Assembly (NCBI RefSeq): GCF_000208865.1
Contig: NC_018392.1
Span: forward strand, 1,384,793-1,448,792
Reading direction: 5' to 3'
Length of the DNA stretch: 64,000 nt
DNA from: Neospora caninum Liverpool
Taxonomy: Eukaryota > Apicomplexa > Conoidasida > Eucoccidiorida > Sarcocystidae
The notes under the pieces are model-generated. The model saw nothing but the letters and a program-made list of their open reading frames with translations. It did no database searches and was not told the DNA's origin. This document shows, piece after piece, positions 19,341 to 31,400 of this stretch; the first letter of the stretch is position 1; each line of letters starts with the position of its first letter. The position numbers were made by a program, and so were the translations under genes.

Positions 19341-22300
19341 CGAAGAATAGAAAAGCAGAGCTGGGCAGTGAGTAGATATCTGTCTGGTGTCGAACATGAA
19401 AGCGGGAATGGAAATGTTGGAAGGGGATGCAGTTTTACCAGCCGTGTGTCAATGCATGGAGAAAACCGCATTTGCGGCACGGTCTAGCGTAATGTGTCAG
19501 TTTGATTATTTTTTCAGTTCTCGGAGTCGATGGGTAGACATTTTACAGTTTAATCTTTTTTCGGAGAAAAAAGAGAGAAAAGAGACGACAGAAATGTGTC
19601 TCATCAACGCATGTCCGCCTTTCGTACTACAGCTTCTGAAGGCCGGTGTTGTACAGAAAGAAACTTCTGTGAAGAGTAGCAGATCTAGGCATCACCTTGG
19701 AGGCAGCCTGGAGCACAGTAGATTTATCAGCAAAGGCCTTATGCATATCGGTGTGACAGCTCGACCGCACTGACAGGGGGATAGCGAATCCAGAGGCTAA
19801 CGTACGAATCTTCAGGAAGACGCAGAAAGCTCTAGTTTCCTGAGTAATCCCTTCGGCGAAGGCTACCAATATGGAGCACCCACTTGTTTTATGTGGTGGC
19901 GTTGTTACTTAACGGCTGAGGCCCTCTCTGGCTGGTGGCAGGCTGAGGTCTCGCTGTTTCTTAGCTCTCCTGCGAAGCGTGGAGCGTCACTATCCGTTTT
20001 CGGCTGTGAGGCTCCATGGCGTGTTTCGCTAGCCTAGTGCGCAGCGGAAAGCTGGTCTGCTCTCCCATTCGACTCAGCTCTAGCGTGTATGCGCGAGTCT
20101 CTGCTGAAGAGCTTTCTATTCGATTCCGTGGCGTAGCCTTTCCGAATTGTCCAATAGAGCTCCGAACGCTCATCGAAACCCGATATGCAGAGAGAGCAGT
20201 CCTGTCCCCATTCGTTTCTCGGTTATTTTCTCGGGTTTTAGGGCGCGGAGGAGTCGATTCACGGGGCTTTTGTATCTCTAGGGTCACCGTTTCCGTCACT
20301 CTAGTCTCGACCATGCGACAGCCACAACTCAGGAGTCTGACATGTCAGTCGAATGGTGCGATTGTCTCACGCAGAAGCAGCGATCACTGAGCGCGCGGTT
20401 CGATGCTTACCAAACTAGCAAGGCAATAGAAAAAAAGCAAAAACGATGTAATGCAGCAGAGTGTTAAGTGGGGTAGGCCGACAGTCTTTCGTCTGTAGCA
20501 GTGCAGCTGGCGATGGAAAAAAGGTGGTAGGGACGAACAGCGAATCACGGCTTTCGGCACTCGTTTTCCCGGGTCGGAACAAAGGGCTCTTTTTCGCCGC
20601 AACATGGTGTTGCTTGAATTGACATCCGCGCAAGATGCGGTGGCATTGTGAGTGCAGAGCAGATGGTCAGGAATGGGCCCTTCAATCCCTCCTTCGCCGA
20701 GGTCACAGATTAAACAACTGGTCTCGCGATTCCGTTTTTTCGGACACTTACAGGTTTTGTCCTGAGTGAAAGGGCGTTATTCCTGCGTTTGTTTGCGCCA
20801 ATTTTCGCTATTTCAACGCCGGACTTCTCTCCCAACTGTCTCGTTAGTTGGCTGAGACCCTGTGTCAATTCCGTTACTCGCGAAAGGGTATCTCGCGAGT
20901 ATGGGTTCAAGGCGCCGCCAGCACACTGCTGGATCCTGTTCGCCTTTGCACGCGATTAAGGTTGCCTGTAAGCAAACACGCCAGCCAATACAGCGTCCTC
21001 TTGTACGCGTCACCGCATCACCGAATACATTTTTTTCGCCGTTAGCCCGTTTGATCGAGCGTGATGATCTACCGAGGCGGGAGCGTACGCGAACGGCATT
21101 GCCGAAAGATTGTGTGAACTACTTCACAGTTCACGTAGGAGGATGGGACATCCGACCTCCTGCCCTAAAGCAAATGGCTCGGAGGCTCCTGTAACTATCC
21201 TCTGTGGTTCCTCAGTAGTTCCCACCCAAGCCTGTCAGGTTGCAGCAACTGACTCACCCGTTTGCGTCGATGTGCAGCTGAGGCATCGACAATTTTGACC
21301 ACTTACCGGAGAGCACAAGAGTTAGAGACGGCGAGGCTTCGATGACGCTTCCGTGGTCGTTGCCACTTTCATCTCTGCACAAGAGACTCGAGTTGGAGTG
21401 GCTTCACATCGACGGCTTCAACACAGTGGCAGGCCACCAGAGGGGCCCCTCATTCCGGGGGATGCTGTGGATCGTACCGTTTCCCTTTGTGTCGTGTTGA
21501 ATATAGCGGGATTCCAACAGCATTCGGGGATCTGGTACAGTGTCGGTGTGTAAGCATCCCATAGCTCCACCACGGAACTAACCGAAAAAACCGCATCCAC
21601 TTGAAACTTCATTCTTTGTGTCAAGCACTCCGAAGCATCTCGCGTGTCTTGTACGGATGAGGGGCCCGGCTGATCTTTCCGGTGTGTTGAGGCGTGCCCG
21701 CTGGCCTTCGTTCGAGGCACCGCAAAGTAAACTGTCCCGACAAAAGCCTCTTAACCGACGAACTACAACACATCTTTTCAGCTGTAGTGTCGTAGTCCTC
21801 ATCCTAAAATCTCGGCTGTGATGCAAAAAAGACAACAAGCGACATGTCAGGGAAAAAGGGGGAACAACCCGATCCGCCCGTCAACAAAATCTCGGAAATG
21901 CCTGACCTGTGTCGGCAGTCGGACTTGGAACGTTCCCGAGGCCGGTCGGTCTTCTCTCACACGTGATTTTGCATCGCGCTTGCGGCAACGCGCTTTACAA
22001 CCAGATGGAGACGGTAGACCATACGATCCACTGATAAGGAAGTTCCACGGGGAGGAAATGCATGTCTCCGCCGTCATCACGGAAAAACCAATGGACCTTT
22101 TTGTATGGCGTCAAAGGTCAGGTCGAGTTGTTCAAACGGTTTGGCAGGTCCAGGAACTCCCGTAACATTTCCTTTTCTCGTCAGTCAATGGGTTATCTTG
22201 AGGTACAATTAGGGGTTTCTCTACCTAACGGTTTTAGCATTCGTCTTCGCTAGGGGTTAGCAATGCACGCCCTCCTTGCACTGTACAAAGTGTTGAAATT

Positions 22301-22464
22301 GCCTGTAACTCAAAGTAGAGGAATCCTGCCGATGACAAACAGAAACGGTGTACGCCACTAACAGACAAGCATATCCCTGATTTCTGGTCGCTTACTTTAT
22401 CCGGACCAGTTCAAAGGCCACCTAAAGAAGCCTCTCTCGCAGCAATCGGGGACAGTTCCCTCAG
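19341..22464. other. Intergenic spacer upstream of CKK gene
   Basis: About 3.1 kb with no gene I can support. Frames such as 21818-22165 (115 codons) start near ATGs but show no domain or splice partner. An in-frame stop (TAA at 22423) precedes the ATG at 22465, supporting that start. Untranslated exons for the next gene could lie here. Confidence 0.55.
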
Positions 22465-25400
22465 ATGACACCACCAAACCCGCTGCATGGCGAGAAGCCC
22501 TTCGGCCGCATGGGGCGTCCGGCGGAGAGGTCTACCCGTTTCCAGTTTTACTGTCGGGATCGGTCACTCGATTCTGAAGGAGACAGCAGCGTTGCAGAGG
22601 GCAGCTGTCCTGCTACATTTGGGACTGGTTTGGGCCTGGTTCACGTACGTGGACTGGAGGGCAGAGCACTCTCTACTGGTGGATCGAGAACCGAAAATTC
22701 TTATTCTCCAGCAAACAGCCCGGAGCGACGACAAGCTGCGCACGGGGCAACTGCAACATTCACAACGGAAACATCAGACGGTGACACCATTGAAACCGGT
22801 GGGGTGGCGCGGCCCTGTGGGAACGACGAGGATTTGGACAGTGCTCTTTCGCTTTCTCGCTTGTCCACAAGAATCAACGGCGTTCGGACTACACCATGTA
22901 TTGACAAGAATGACCGAAGCGAGTGCTTCAGCTTTGCTAGGGGCGAACGGAGAGATAATGATCCTCTTTGTTCTCTCCTCCAGTCGCCGTCGCCGCTGGT
23001 CGCCGCACTTGAGGGATGCATAGGTGAAGCGGGTGAGTTTCCTGTAACTCCGGATAGCGCCTCTGACTCACCGCCAACGAGTACTGATGGGTTTGAAGGA
23101 CTTCGTTTCGTCAAGCCACGCATGTGCTCGAGTAATCCGTTTTCTTCCTCTACTGAAGACTCCGCCTTAACTCCGGAGTTCGACATCGATAAGTTTCTTG
23201 CTAGAGCACAAAGCGTAGTCGACGGAAACGGAGATGCTCCGCTTTCCCTGCACTCAGAGGTGTTTGTGGGCAGTTATTTCAGAGAAGACAAGACGTCGGA
23301 TTTGGCAGTCGAACCAAAAATAACGGGACAGCAGCAGACGAATGAGAAAAACTTGATTCGTTTGCATCAAGACATTTCTGTTCTGGAGGACATGGTGGAG
23401 CAGACAGATCGGAGATTGAAAGGACTTGGAGAAATTGCTCTAAAAACTGAATTTTCAGTCTTCCCGCTTTCAGTCGAGCATTCGGTTGAACGAACGCCTC
23501 AAAAGGATGCTGAGGATTTTGAGAGCGTTACACGGCGTGTAGCCAAGTTCAGTCAAGCGGACTCGTCAGAAGCCGATTCGTATCCGGCTACCTCCCTACC
23601 CACTGACAAATTCTCGCAAACCGATTTCCTACCATATCCTTCGCGAAAACTGGAATCGCGACAGGAAGTGGGAGAGGAAGTGGCAGGTGGGCGTCAAGAC
23701 AAACGTGATATTGGAGGCGATTCGACCAAAACCAGAATGACACTGGCGAATTTGAAAAGCCCCCGGAACTCCAAAAGAGATAGAGACAGCTACCCGCGTG
23801 CCGCGTGGGCCTTCAAAGGTGTTGAGTCTGAGCGGCTTCGTCTCCCCGGTCCGGATACCAGGAAAGGACCGGGGATCTTCAGAGTATTTCCGTATACAGT
23901 TCCCGATGGTTTGAGAGAGGTTCCTCACTGCAGCGACACAGCTCCCCGACTACCGGGTAAGTTGTCCCAGCTTTCGTGAGATGGAGAGCCCGGTGACAAG
24001 GAAATACAGACTTAGTGAACCTCATCACATTGGGCAAGTAACACTGCGCGTTGTCTCATACATCATAGGCAGCGACACTTTAAGCGACACTCAACAGTTG
24101 AACCTGAAGCCGAAAGCACTGTTCACGTTCTCCGTGAGTCGCGATCGCACCATATTTGGCGTGCGCACCTTTTCTGTCGCGTGCCGACCCTACCTGAACA
24201 GGTGTGTATTGGCATCGAATTTTCAAATTCGCCGTGCATTTGCGGATATCTGTTGGTTGCTGCGAGACACTCCGAGCTCCCTGGATGCATTTTCGTGCGG
24301 CACTGCGCAGCAGAGGTGCTCCACAACGTAGAGGAAGATCGACAAGTTCCCAGGGGTCGTGGACTATCCGCCCCAGCTTCGTCCGAAGGCGGAAAGCTTA
24401 CCGAGAACCCAGACACTATTCGTGGTGCGATATTCGATCCCTTCCGTCGCCCATTGCTCTACGGCAGCCAGCAAAGGCCTCACGCCGACCCTCGGCTCCA
24501 TCCCCTGATCTGTGCAGACGGATTCGTCTCGAGCGCGGCGAGGCGCAGCAGCGCCTTTGAAAATGTGGCGTGGGTCCAGCCTTGCTCACCAGGGGGGAGC
24601 AGTGATGCCGCACAAGGCGACGGGTGTTGTCACAGGGGAGACTTCTTGCATAGCGTTGCCGGGGAGTCCGCCGCATCCGGTCAGCGGTGTCCCGCTTACC
24701 CGCGTGGGTACAGTGACAGTCAAGAGGTCCGCCAGCGCCGTTTTGCAGAGTTCGAAACCCCTCGCGCCGACTCTGCGCTGCAGGGATGTCCCAGAGAGGC
24801 TCCACGCGACTACGCGCGTCGACTCCCTTCACTACCGTTGACTGTTGGGCCGACCAGTGACGCAGGAGAGGGACGGAAAGAGGTTCGCAGTTCGTCGCGG
24901 TCGGAAACGTGGACTCAGCCACGTGCAGTGAGGTCCAGATTCGCGGAGACTGCCCCGCGTTGGCGGAATGAGGAAAACAGCGAGAGCCGGCACGGAGTCG
25001 GTTTCCGTGCTCCGGCACAGATGTGGACCTGCTCAGCATACAGCACACGTCCTTTTGGCTGCGAAGAGAGATCACGCGCATCGCCACACGCATGCGCAGA
25101 ATGCTGGTCAGAAACTTCTTCGGCAGCTTCTGGACTTCCTCCTGACGGCCACTGGCAAGCGCACGAGACGCCGCTGGGCGACGCCGATGGGATCCGGGAT
25201 CTTGATAGAGACAACCCGTCTCGGCACTGCAGCTCAGAAAAAGCTTGGGTCCAGCCTAGAGGTGAGCGGGCTGCGCATGAGGCATGCCACCCCCTCAAGT
25301 GTCCGTTTTATGCAGATCCGTCAGCTCCGCAAAACACGGGGGAACCCTTGGCAGCCTTCCGCCACAGCCCTGTCGGAGTCTCCAGACCCTGGCAGAGGCC

Positions 25401-28400
25401 GGGATGGGGACTGCGGTTTGAGCAGGACCCACGCTACGACGGGCGTGCCCGCTGCCGCCGTTGCGTGCCCAGAATTTCTGGCACGGCTTTCCTCGGCCAG
25501 GAACCAGCGAACCATACTTCCTCGGCCCGATCAAACGCGGAGTCTGTCGCTGGGCTCAGAGTCTCCACTTGTTCCCCCTGGACAAGCGCCTGCGGCGACA
25601 GCACGTCCGAACGCAAGCGCTGTGTCCAGCAGTCGGAAGACTCTCCCACCGTGAACAGTCATCGAGAATCGACTCAGGCTGCTGGCCAGGCAAATCCCAG
25701 GACCCCCCCGCATTGTGGGCAACGTGAAAAACACGACGTCTCCAGTCAAGTCTCGCCGTCAAGCAGGGAAGTGATGGCCGCGGGCGCACCAAGCTGCAGC
25801 AGGGACGATCCCCTCGTTAAACTGCGTGAGAGCGCTTGCTCGCCGATACCGAGTGTCCCGCCGGTGCTCGTGGATCAAAAGAGGGAGCCGCTGAACAGGC
25901 CGTCGACTTTGTGTCGATCTCCTGCAGAAAAAGACAGTCTACTTCAGCACACTGCTGATTCGGCCTTCGGGCCCAGCTGTTCCTTCCAGCAGTCCAAGAA
26001 TCCCCGGCGGTCGGCACGCGATCTGCGCACAGTCCTGAACGGCACAGTCCTGAACGACGCTGCCACCGGAACTTCCCCAGTTTCCCGCGGACCTATGGCC
26101 ACAGGCGCCTCCCCCAGGCCTACAGAGCCTACGGAACACGACCGCCACGGCACCTTTTCTGTAGCAGGAAGCGCCACAGTCCCTCCGGCACAGCGGATAA
26201 CTCCGCAAGACGCCTTCGCTTCCTCCCACGTTGTCGACGTTCCACTTGACGTCCAGCAGATCTTATCCCGAGCCTCGGCCATGGAACGGGAAAGGATCCC
26301 TTCGAGTGCTCATCGTGGAAACGGAGGAAACACCCCAGCTGCAGGGAGCCGGATGGAGACATCCGCCACTGATGGGGTTCAGCGGCCATTGGAAGCGCAC
26401 TCGGCCTTAACTCCGACAACTCGAGAGGTTCTTGAAGCAGCCGCCACATGTCATCAATCTGGTGAGATGGGGCACGCTCTCACTAGGAAATCATTCACAC
26501 GAGGCGAATCTCCAGTATGGCCAAGGACAGGAAATGGGGGAATCTCACGAGTCCCCGGAAATTCGCCGCCCGATGCTACGTTTTCCTTGCCCGAACCGCA
26601 CGTATCAGCATGTCGATGACTGTCCGCTGTACACGGGACTTAACAGGTGTCTCTTCAGGGTATTTGTAAGAGTGTCAGGACCACGTGGGAGCAGTTTAAA
26701 GCGTAAACGCCACTGAACCTCAAACATCAGTAACAGATTGATGCCCTCCATCATGTTCTTCCCTGTTGGTACGTCGCAAAAAGGGCTGCCTGATAAAAGC
26801 GGCTACTTTGTTTGGGCATTCTACAGACGCGCCACAGAGTAACGAAACTTGCAAGCAAATCATTAGCACCCTCAACCAGGCAATCCAGAGGATCGAAGGG
26901 CGCACACACCCGGCCCAGGACTCTCCCTTGTCCCCCGAAAATGTGTCCAGGTAAAATCTTTGGTTTTTGGCATCTCCTCGACTTAAGAGACAGCCTCTGT
27001 CGCTCGCAAAACCAGAGACACGTGCCTCAAGCACACTGCGCAAAAGGCAGGGCTGCCACAGTCATGCGCCAATGTTATCCTGTGTACCGTGTCGCCGAGG
27101 CGCGCGCTGTGGAGGAACAGGTTTTGGCCTGTGTATCCCGTTTGTCGTTGTTGACCTAATTGAGGGCGAAGGCGAAAAACAGAAGGCATACACCTTTTCT
27201 GAGCGCTCCCGCGCGTGGGAGTGCCTGAGGAGTCCCCGCTCTGAGGCAGATGCCAGTTTTAGTTTGTACTGCAAGAACGCAAGTGTACGGGAAGGCCACG
27301 TCAGTCTGTAAGGTGTTAGGGCACGCCTAGGACGCGTCCGTGTCCTGTGTCGTCCCTCGTGCTTCACCAAATCAGGCAAGAAACGATGGGCATGTCCCTG
27401 GACAAGTCTTCAAGTTTGATCGATTCGTCAAATCCGCTAGAGACTGCCAACCCCCGGGCTGTACTCGATCACCGGGGACTCGACGCCGCCTCGCTAGCTT
27501 CCTCAGCCGCCTCCTTAAGTCGTCACCATCTGAGCCTCGAGCTAAAGGAGGTCCAGGAGATGCTGATAAAACTCATGGAACCTGACGTTGAAACCCCGCA
27601 GAAGAGATGCAGGAAGCCCGCTTTTGACCTGTCCTCTCCTCTAAACGGAGATGCCGAGCAGGCAACAACTTGTACGGAACGCGACGGCGGAGCTAGCGTG
27701 CACAGTTCTGGTTGTTGCCATGATCGTTTTTCCAGAGAAGAGGTTTGCTTTTCGGTGCCTGCGGTGTGCATGCATACGCCGACGCGGGCTTTAAGACGCG
27801 TTGCCACGCCGACCGACGGGACTGACGCGAAAGGCTGTGGAAGGCCGATTTTCTTCGAAAGTCCAGTCAAAGTAGAGCGCAGACCTTTCGCTCGCGGTGG
27901 TGCCCAAAGAGACCAAGACGCGCTGTTGGATTCGCGCGAGCGACAAGACCGCGGGGAACGGGATCGGCCAGTGCCGCTTGCTCGGGCGGCAACCTGGGCG
28001 TTGGGAGAAACTCGGACGAAATCGCAAGAGCACGATCTAAGTAGGCCCTCCTCACAGAGGAGAAGCACTGCGAGGACCGTAAGGAGAGTTCGGTCTATGC
28101 CGATTGCCCCCGGTCCTCGAGAAGCCAACCGAGGAAGGCTGCGTGAGGCTCTTCCGCAAAGAATGCGTCCTCGTGACAGCGTGTCTGTTCGGCGAAACGC
28201 CGAACAGGGAGACACACCATCCATCCAGGTGTTCTCGGCGACTGCACAGCGGCAAGAGATGGTTCGGTGGGGACCAGGAGAGAAGCGAGTCAAGGGGTGT
28301 AGACGGTCGTCGAGACCGCCCCGTCCAAACGAGAGGAAAGGTAAGAGGAAACTCTTCCCAGCGAACCGTAGCTGAAGCAACTTCACCTAAGCGTTTCCTA

Positions 28401-31400
28401 TTCGGTGGAGGGACCGTTCAGCAGAAATGAAATGCCGCATGGTCGGGGAACGTTTTCGTTCCCCTTGGCCCTGAACGCCGGTCCTCTTGGAGGCATCACA
28501 GTGGAGCACGCCTGTCCATTTCGCGTTGCCACTTTCGTGTTCAGCGGAATTTCGATTTCTTCCCGAAGGCAGCATCTCGACAGCGAGTACAACATCAGAT
28601 CCCAGGGAACCAAGCGTGTGTACGGAAATGTCTCACAGCTGGGACAGTGCGCAGAGACTGGAGTCCCGCTACCTAGAAGAGAGACTGGTCCTCTCGACAG
28701 GCGCGTGTTCCGAGAGGGTGTCGTCACTGCGAGGCGCCTCCAGGGGTCGGGGCACACAGAGGCTTGCGCGGCGCAAGTCCCCCGACTTGGCCGATGGGAA
28801 GTGGAAAGCAGGCTTAGCGGCCGACCTAGCGCAAGGTGAAGCGAGAGATCAGTGGTCGAGTCCGCGTGAGGAGAAATCCAGGCACAGTCACGCATGCAGT
28901 TCCTGTCCTCGAACAGAGGAGCGGCAGGCCTCAGGTCAGACAGCCGGGAAATCCGCAGGGCCGAGACCACAGGTCATCCCGAAAGGCGCGGGGTGGATGT
29001 CAACCTTGGAGAAGACTGGCCAGAGTCGTCTCGAAGAATCCGGGGCTGCGCAGTCCAACCTTTCCTGCCTCTGTAGGGCTGACAAGGTGTCTGATCCTTC
29101 GAAACGACGGACCCGATCCGCGGAAAGCGACATCCTGAGGAAAACTCAGTCTTGTGATGCAAGGAAACCAGCTGGAGGTTTCGGAACCCCCCGTCGCCGA
29201 CAGAAGACCCAGGAGCCTTCAGCCTTGGGCGGATATTCGGCTGACATTCGAATGCATGGCGGGCTCGGTAAACTGGTCAACCGCTCGCCTAGGATCGTCA
29301 ACCGGGACAGCAGAACACTTCCGGGAGGGCTCTCGACTGAACAGTGTCGACGACACCTTTCCCATGAGCCCGCGGACTGGAGGCCGCGTCGTGAAGGGAA
29401 GAACGTTCCAGAGAATCGGAGTCACTTCCAGCCAAACAGCCTTACTCGAACAGTAGGGACTGAAGCTAGAGCCCTATGTGGGAGTTGCCGACCAGACGCC
29501 GTCAGCGCGTCACGGAAGCAAACTGCAGGGTCGCAAACCTCGTCCGGCTCGCGGGGGTCGACTGTGAATGCAGAAGAAAGCCTCAAACGGCGAAAACAGC
29601 CTTCACGATGTGTATCTACCCCAGACAGTCTCGCTGAGGACGCGCGCTCCTCCCAGGCCATGGGTAGACCAAACGCCTTCAGAGTGTCGCCTACGGAGAG
29701 AGAGAAATCACCTTTGCACGCGAATGCATCCAGCCCCCAGGCAATAGACACACCGAATGACGCAGGCGATTCATCTCACGCCGAGAGGGACACTTATGAT
29801 GCGAGGATTCCATGTCGCAACGCACCTCGAGTGGACTTGGAGGCGCGAGACGCCAACCGCCGGTCCGTTCGTTCAAATCGCTCACATCACGCGAAAAAGG
29901 GCGTGGAGGTTCATACGGGCTTTGAACACGAACACGTGCACGTGCATCCGCCAGGAGGGATCGCTTCCAGTTTGCACGAGGAAGGCGGCGGCGACGCTTT
30001 GACCGAGTCCGACTGGTCGACGCAAAGCTCGCGTGTCTCGGGCGCCGAAGAACGGTTGTCCACGGAGGTCGTTCTGAGAGGCCTTCGCGAGGCAACCAAG
30101 GAACCGCCTCCACGCCCCGAGCCTGGAGACTATCCGGTGCGGAGTATGCGAGCACGAGTGCAGGCAAGCGTGAGGAAACGAAAGAGCCAAGAACGAGTGC
30201 GGCGTTCTTCACAGCTCGTCCACAGCGACGACGCCTCAGACGATTTCGCTGCCGTCGCCGACGAGAGAGCGTCACGGAGTATGGCCTCGTGGTCCGAATG
30301 GTCGGGCACGAAAACGGGCAGAAGGAAAGCGGCCAAGACCCAACAGAGGAAGGCGTTACCGGCTTCTCCGAGACCAAGGCCTCTGTGCAGCCTACGAGAA
30401 GCTTCCCTGGAGTTGAAGAGTACTCTCGTCGATGAAGAAAGTCAGCTACGGGCCAAGAACGCCGCCGTGGACTGTCAACAGGACATGGCGTTCGGACGCG
30501 CTCTCCAGGCATCCCACAACCCGAGTTGGTGTTGCGACCGAGCCATTTCGCCGTCAGCTAGGAGTCGCTCGTCTTTTGAGTTCGAGGCAACAACTCTTTC
30601 CTGGGCCGACGCAGCGAGCGACGGGGCTGGGGGCTCAGAGGCCGGAGCAAGACCTCCCCGCGCGACGGTGGAGCTGCAGAGCGGAAAACAGCTGGAAGAA
30701 TGGAGGTCCAACGCCCAGTCTACAGACGGAGACGGCGAGACAGGGCCCGCGAGCGAGGGCAACGTGGACGCGCTCGGAAAGGGGCGCACGCAGTCGGCGA
30801 ACACGGTTCTCGAGATTGACATGCGGGAGACCGCCACACAAGCAAAACAGTAAGGACCCTTCCAGGAGACCTCGGCTGCGGGGTAGACAGGAGGAAAAGA
30901 AAAGGTGCTGAGCGTAGAGCGCTCTAAGGAGACGACGTTGTAGGTGCGCGCCGACGGTCTTGGGCCCTGTCACAGACTGCCAAAGGGACTGTGTGGAGCC
31001 TCGTCTCAGCCGGCGTCAGCGCGCGCGGGACAAGCAGGCAGAGAATAAGTCGCCAGTTCCAAGAGATCTCCGCGTGAGGAAAGGTGGAACATTCTTGCAT
31101 GCGTGTCCGGGCCACGATGCATTCATGTAGTCCGGGTTCTGGCCATCTGTGTGGAACCGGAACGCCTCCTCTTTCGGTGTCGGGGATGGTTTTCCAGAGT
31201 CTGAAATGTACGAACCAACTAGTTTACCTGGCAGGCCGGAGGCGAACAGCGCTGTAGTATTCGTCTTGAGCACCCCCGTCTTCTGTTACCTAACATTTCG
31301 GGAGGCGCCGACTTTATTTCTGTGTTGCAGTAGATTTTGTCTCCCTCATGGCGTCTGTCCCCTCAGAAAACTGCGAGCAAGGCGGCAGCAAGATTTCACC

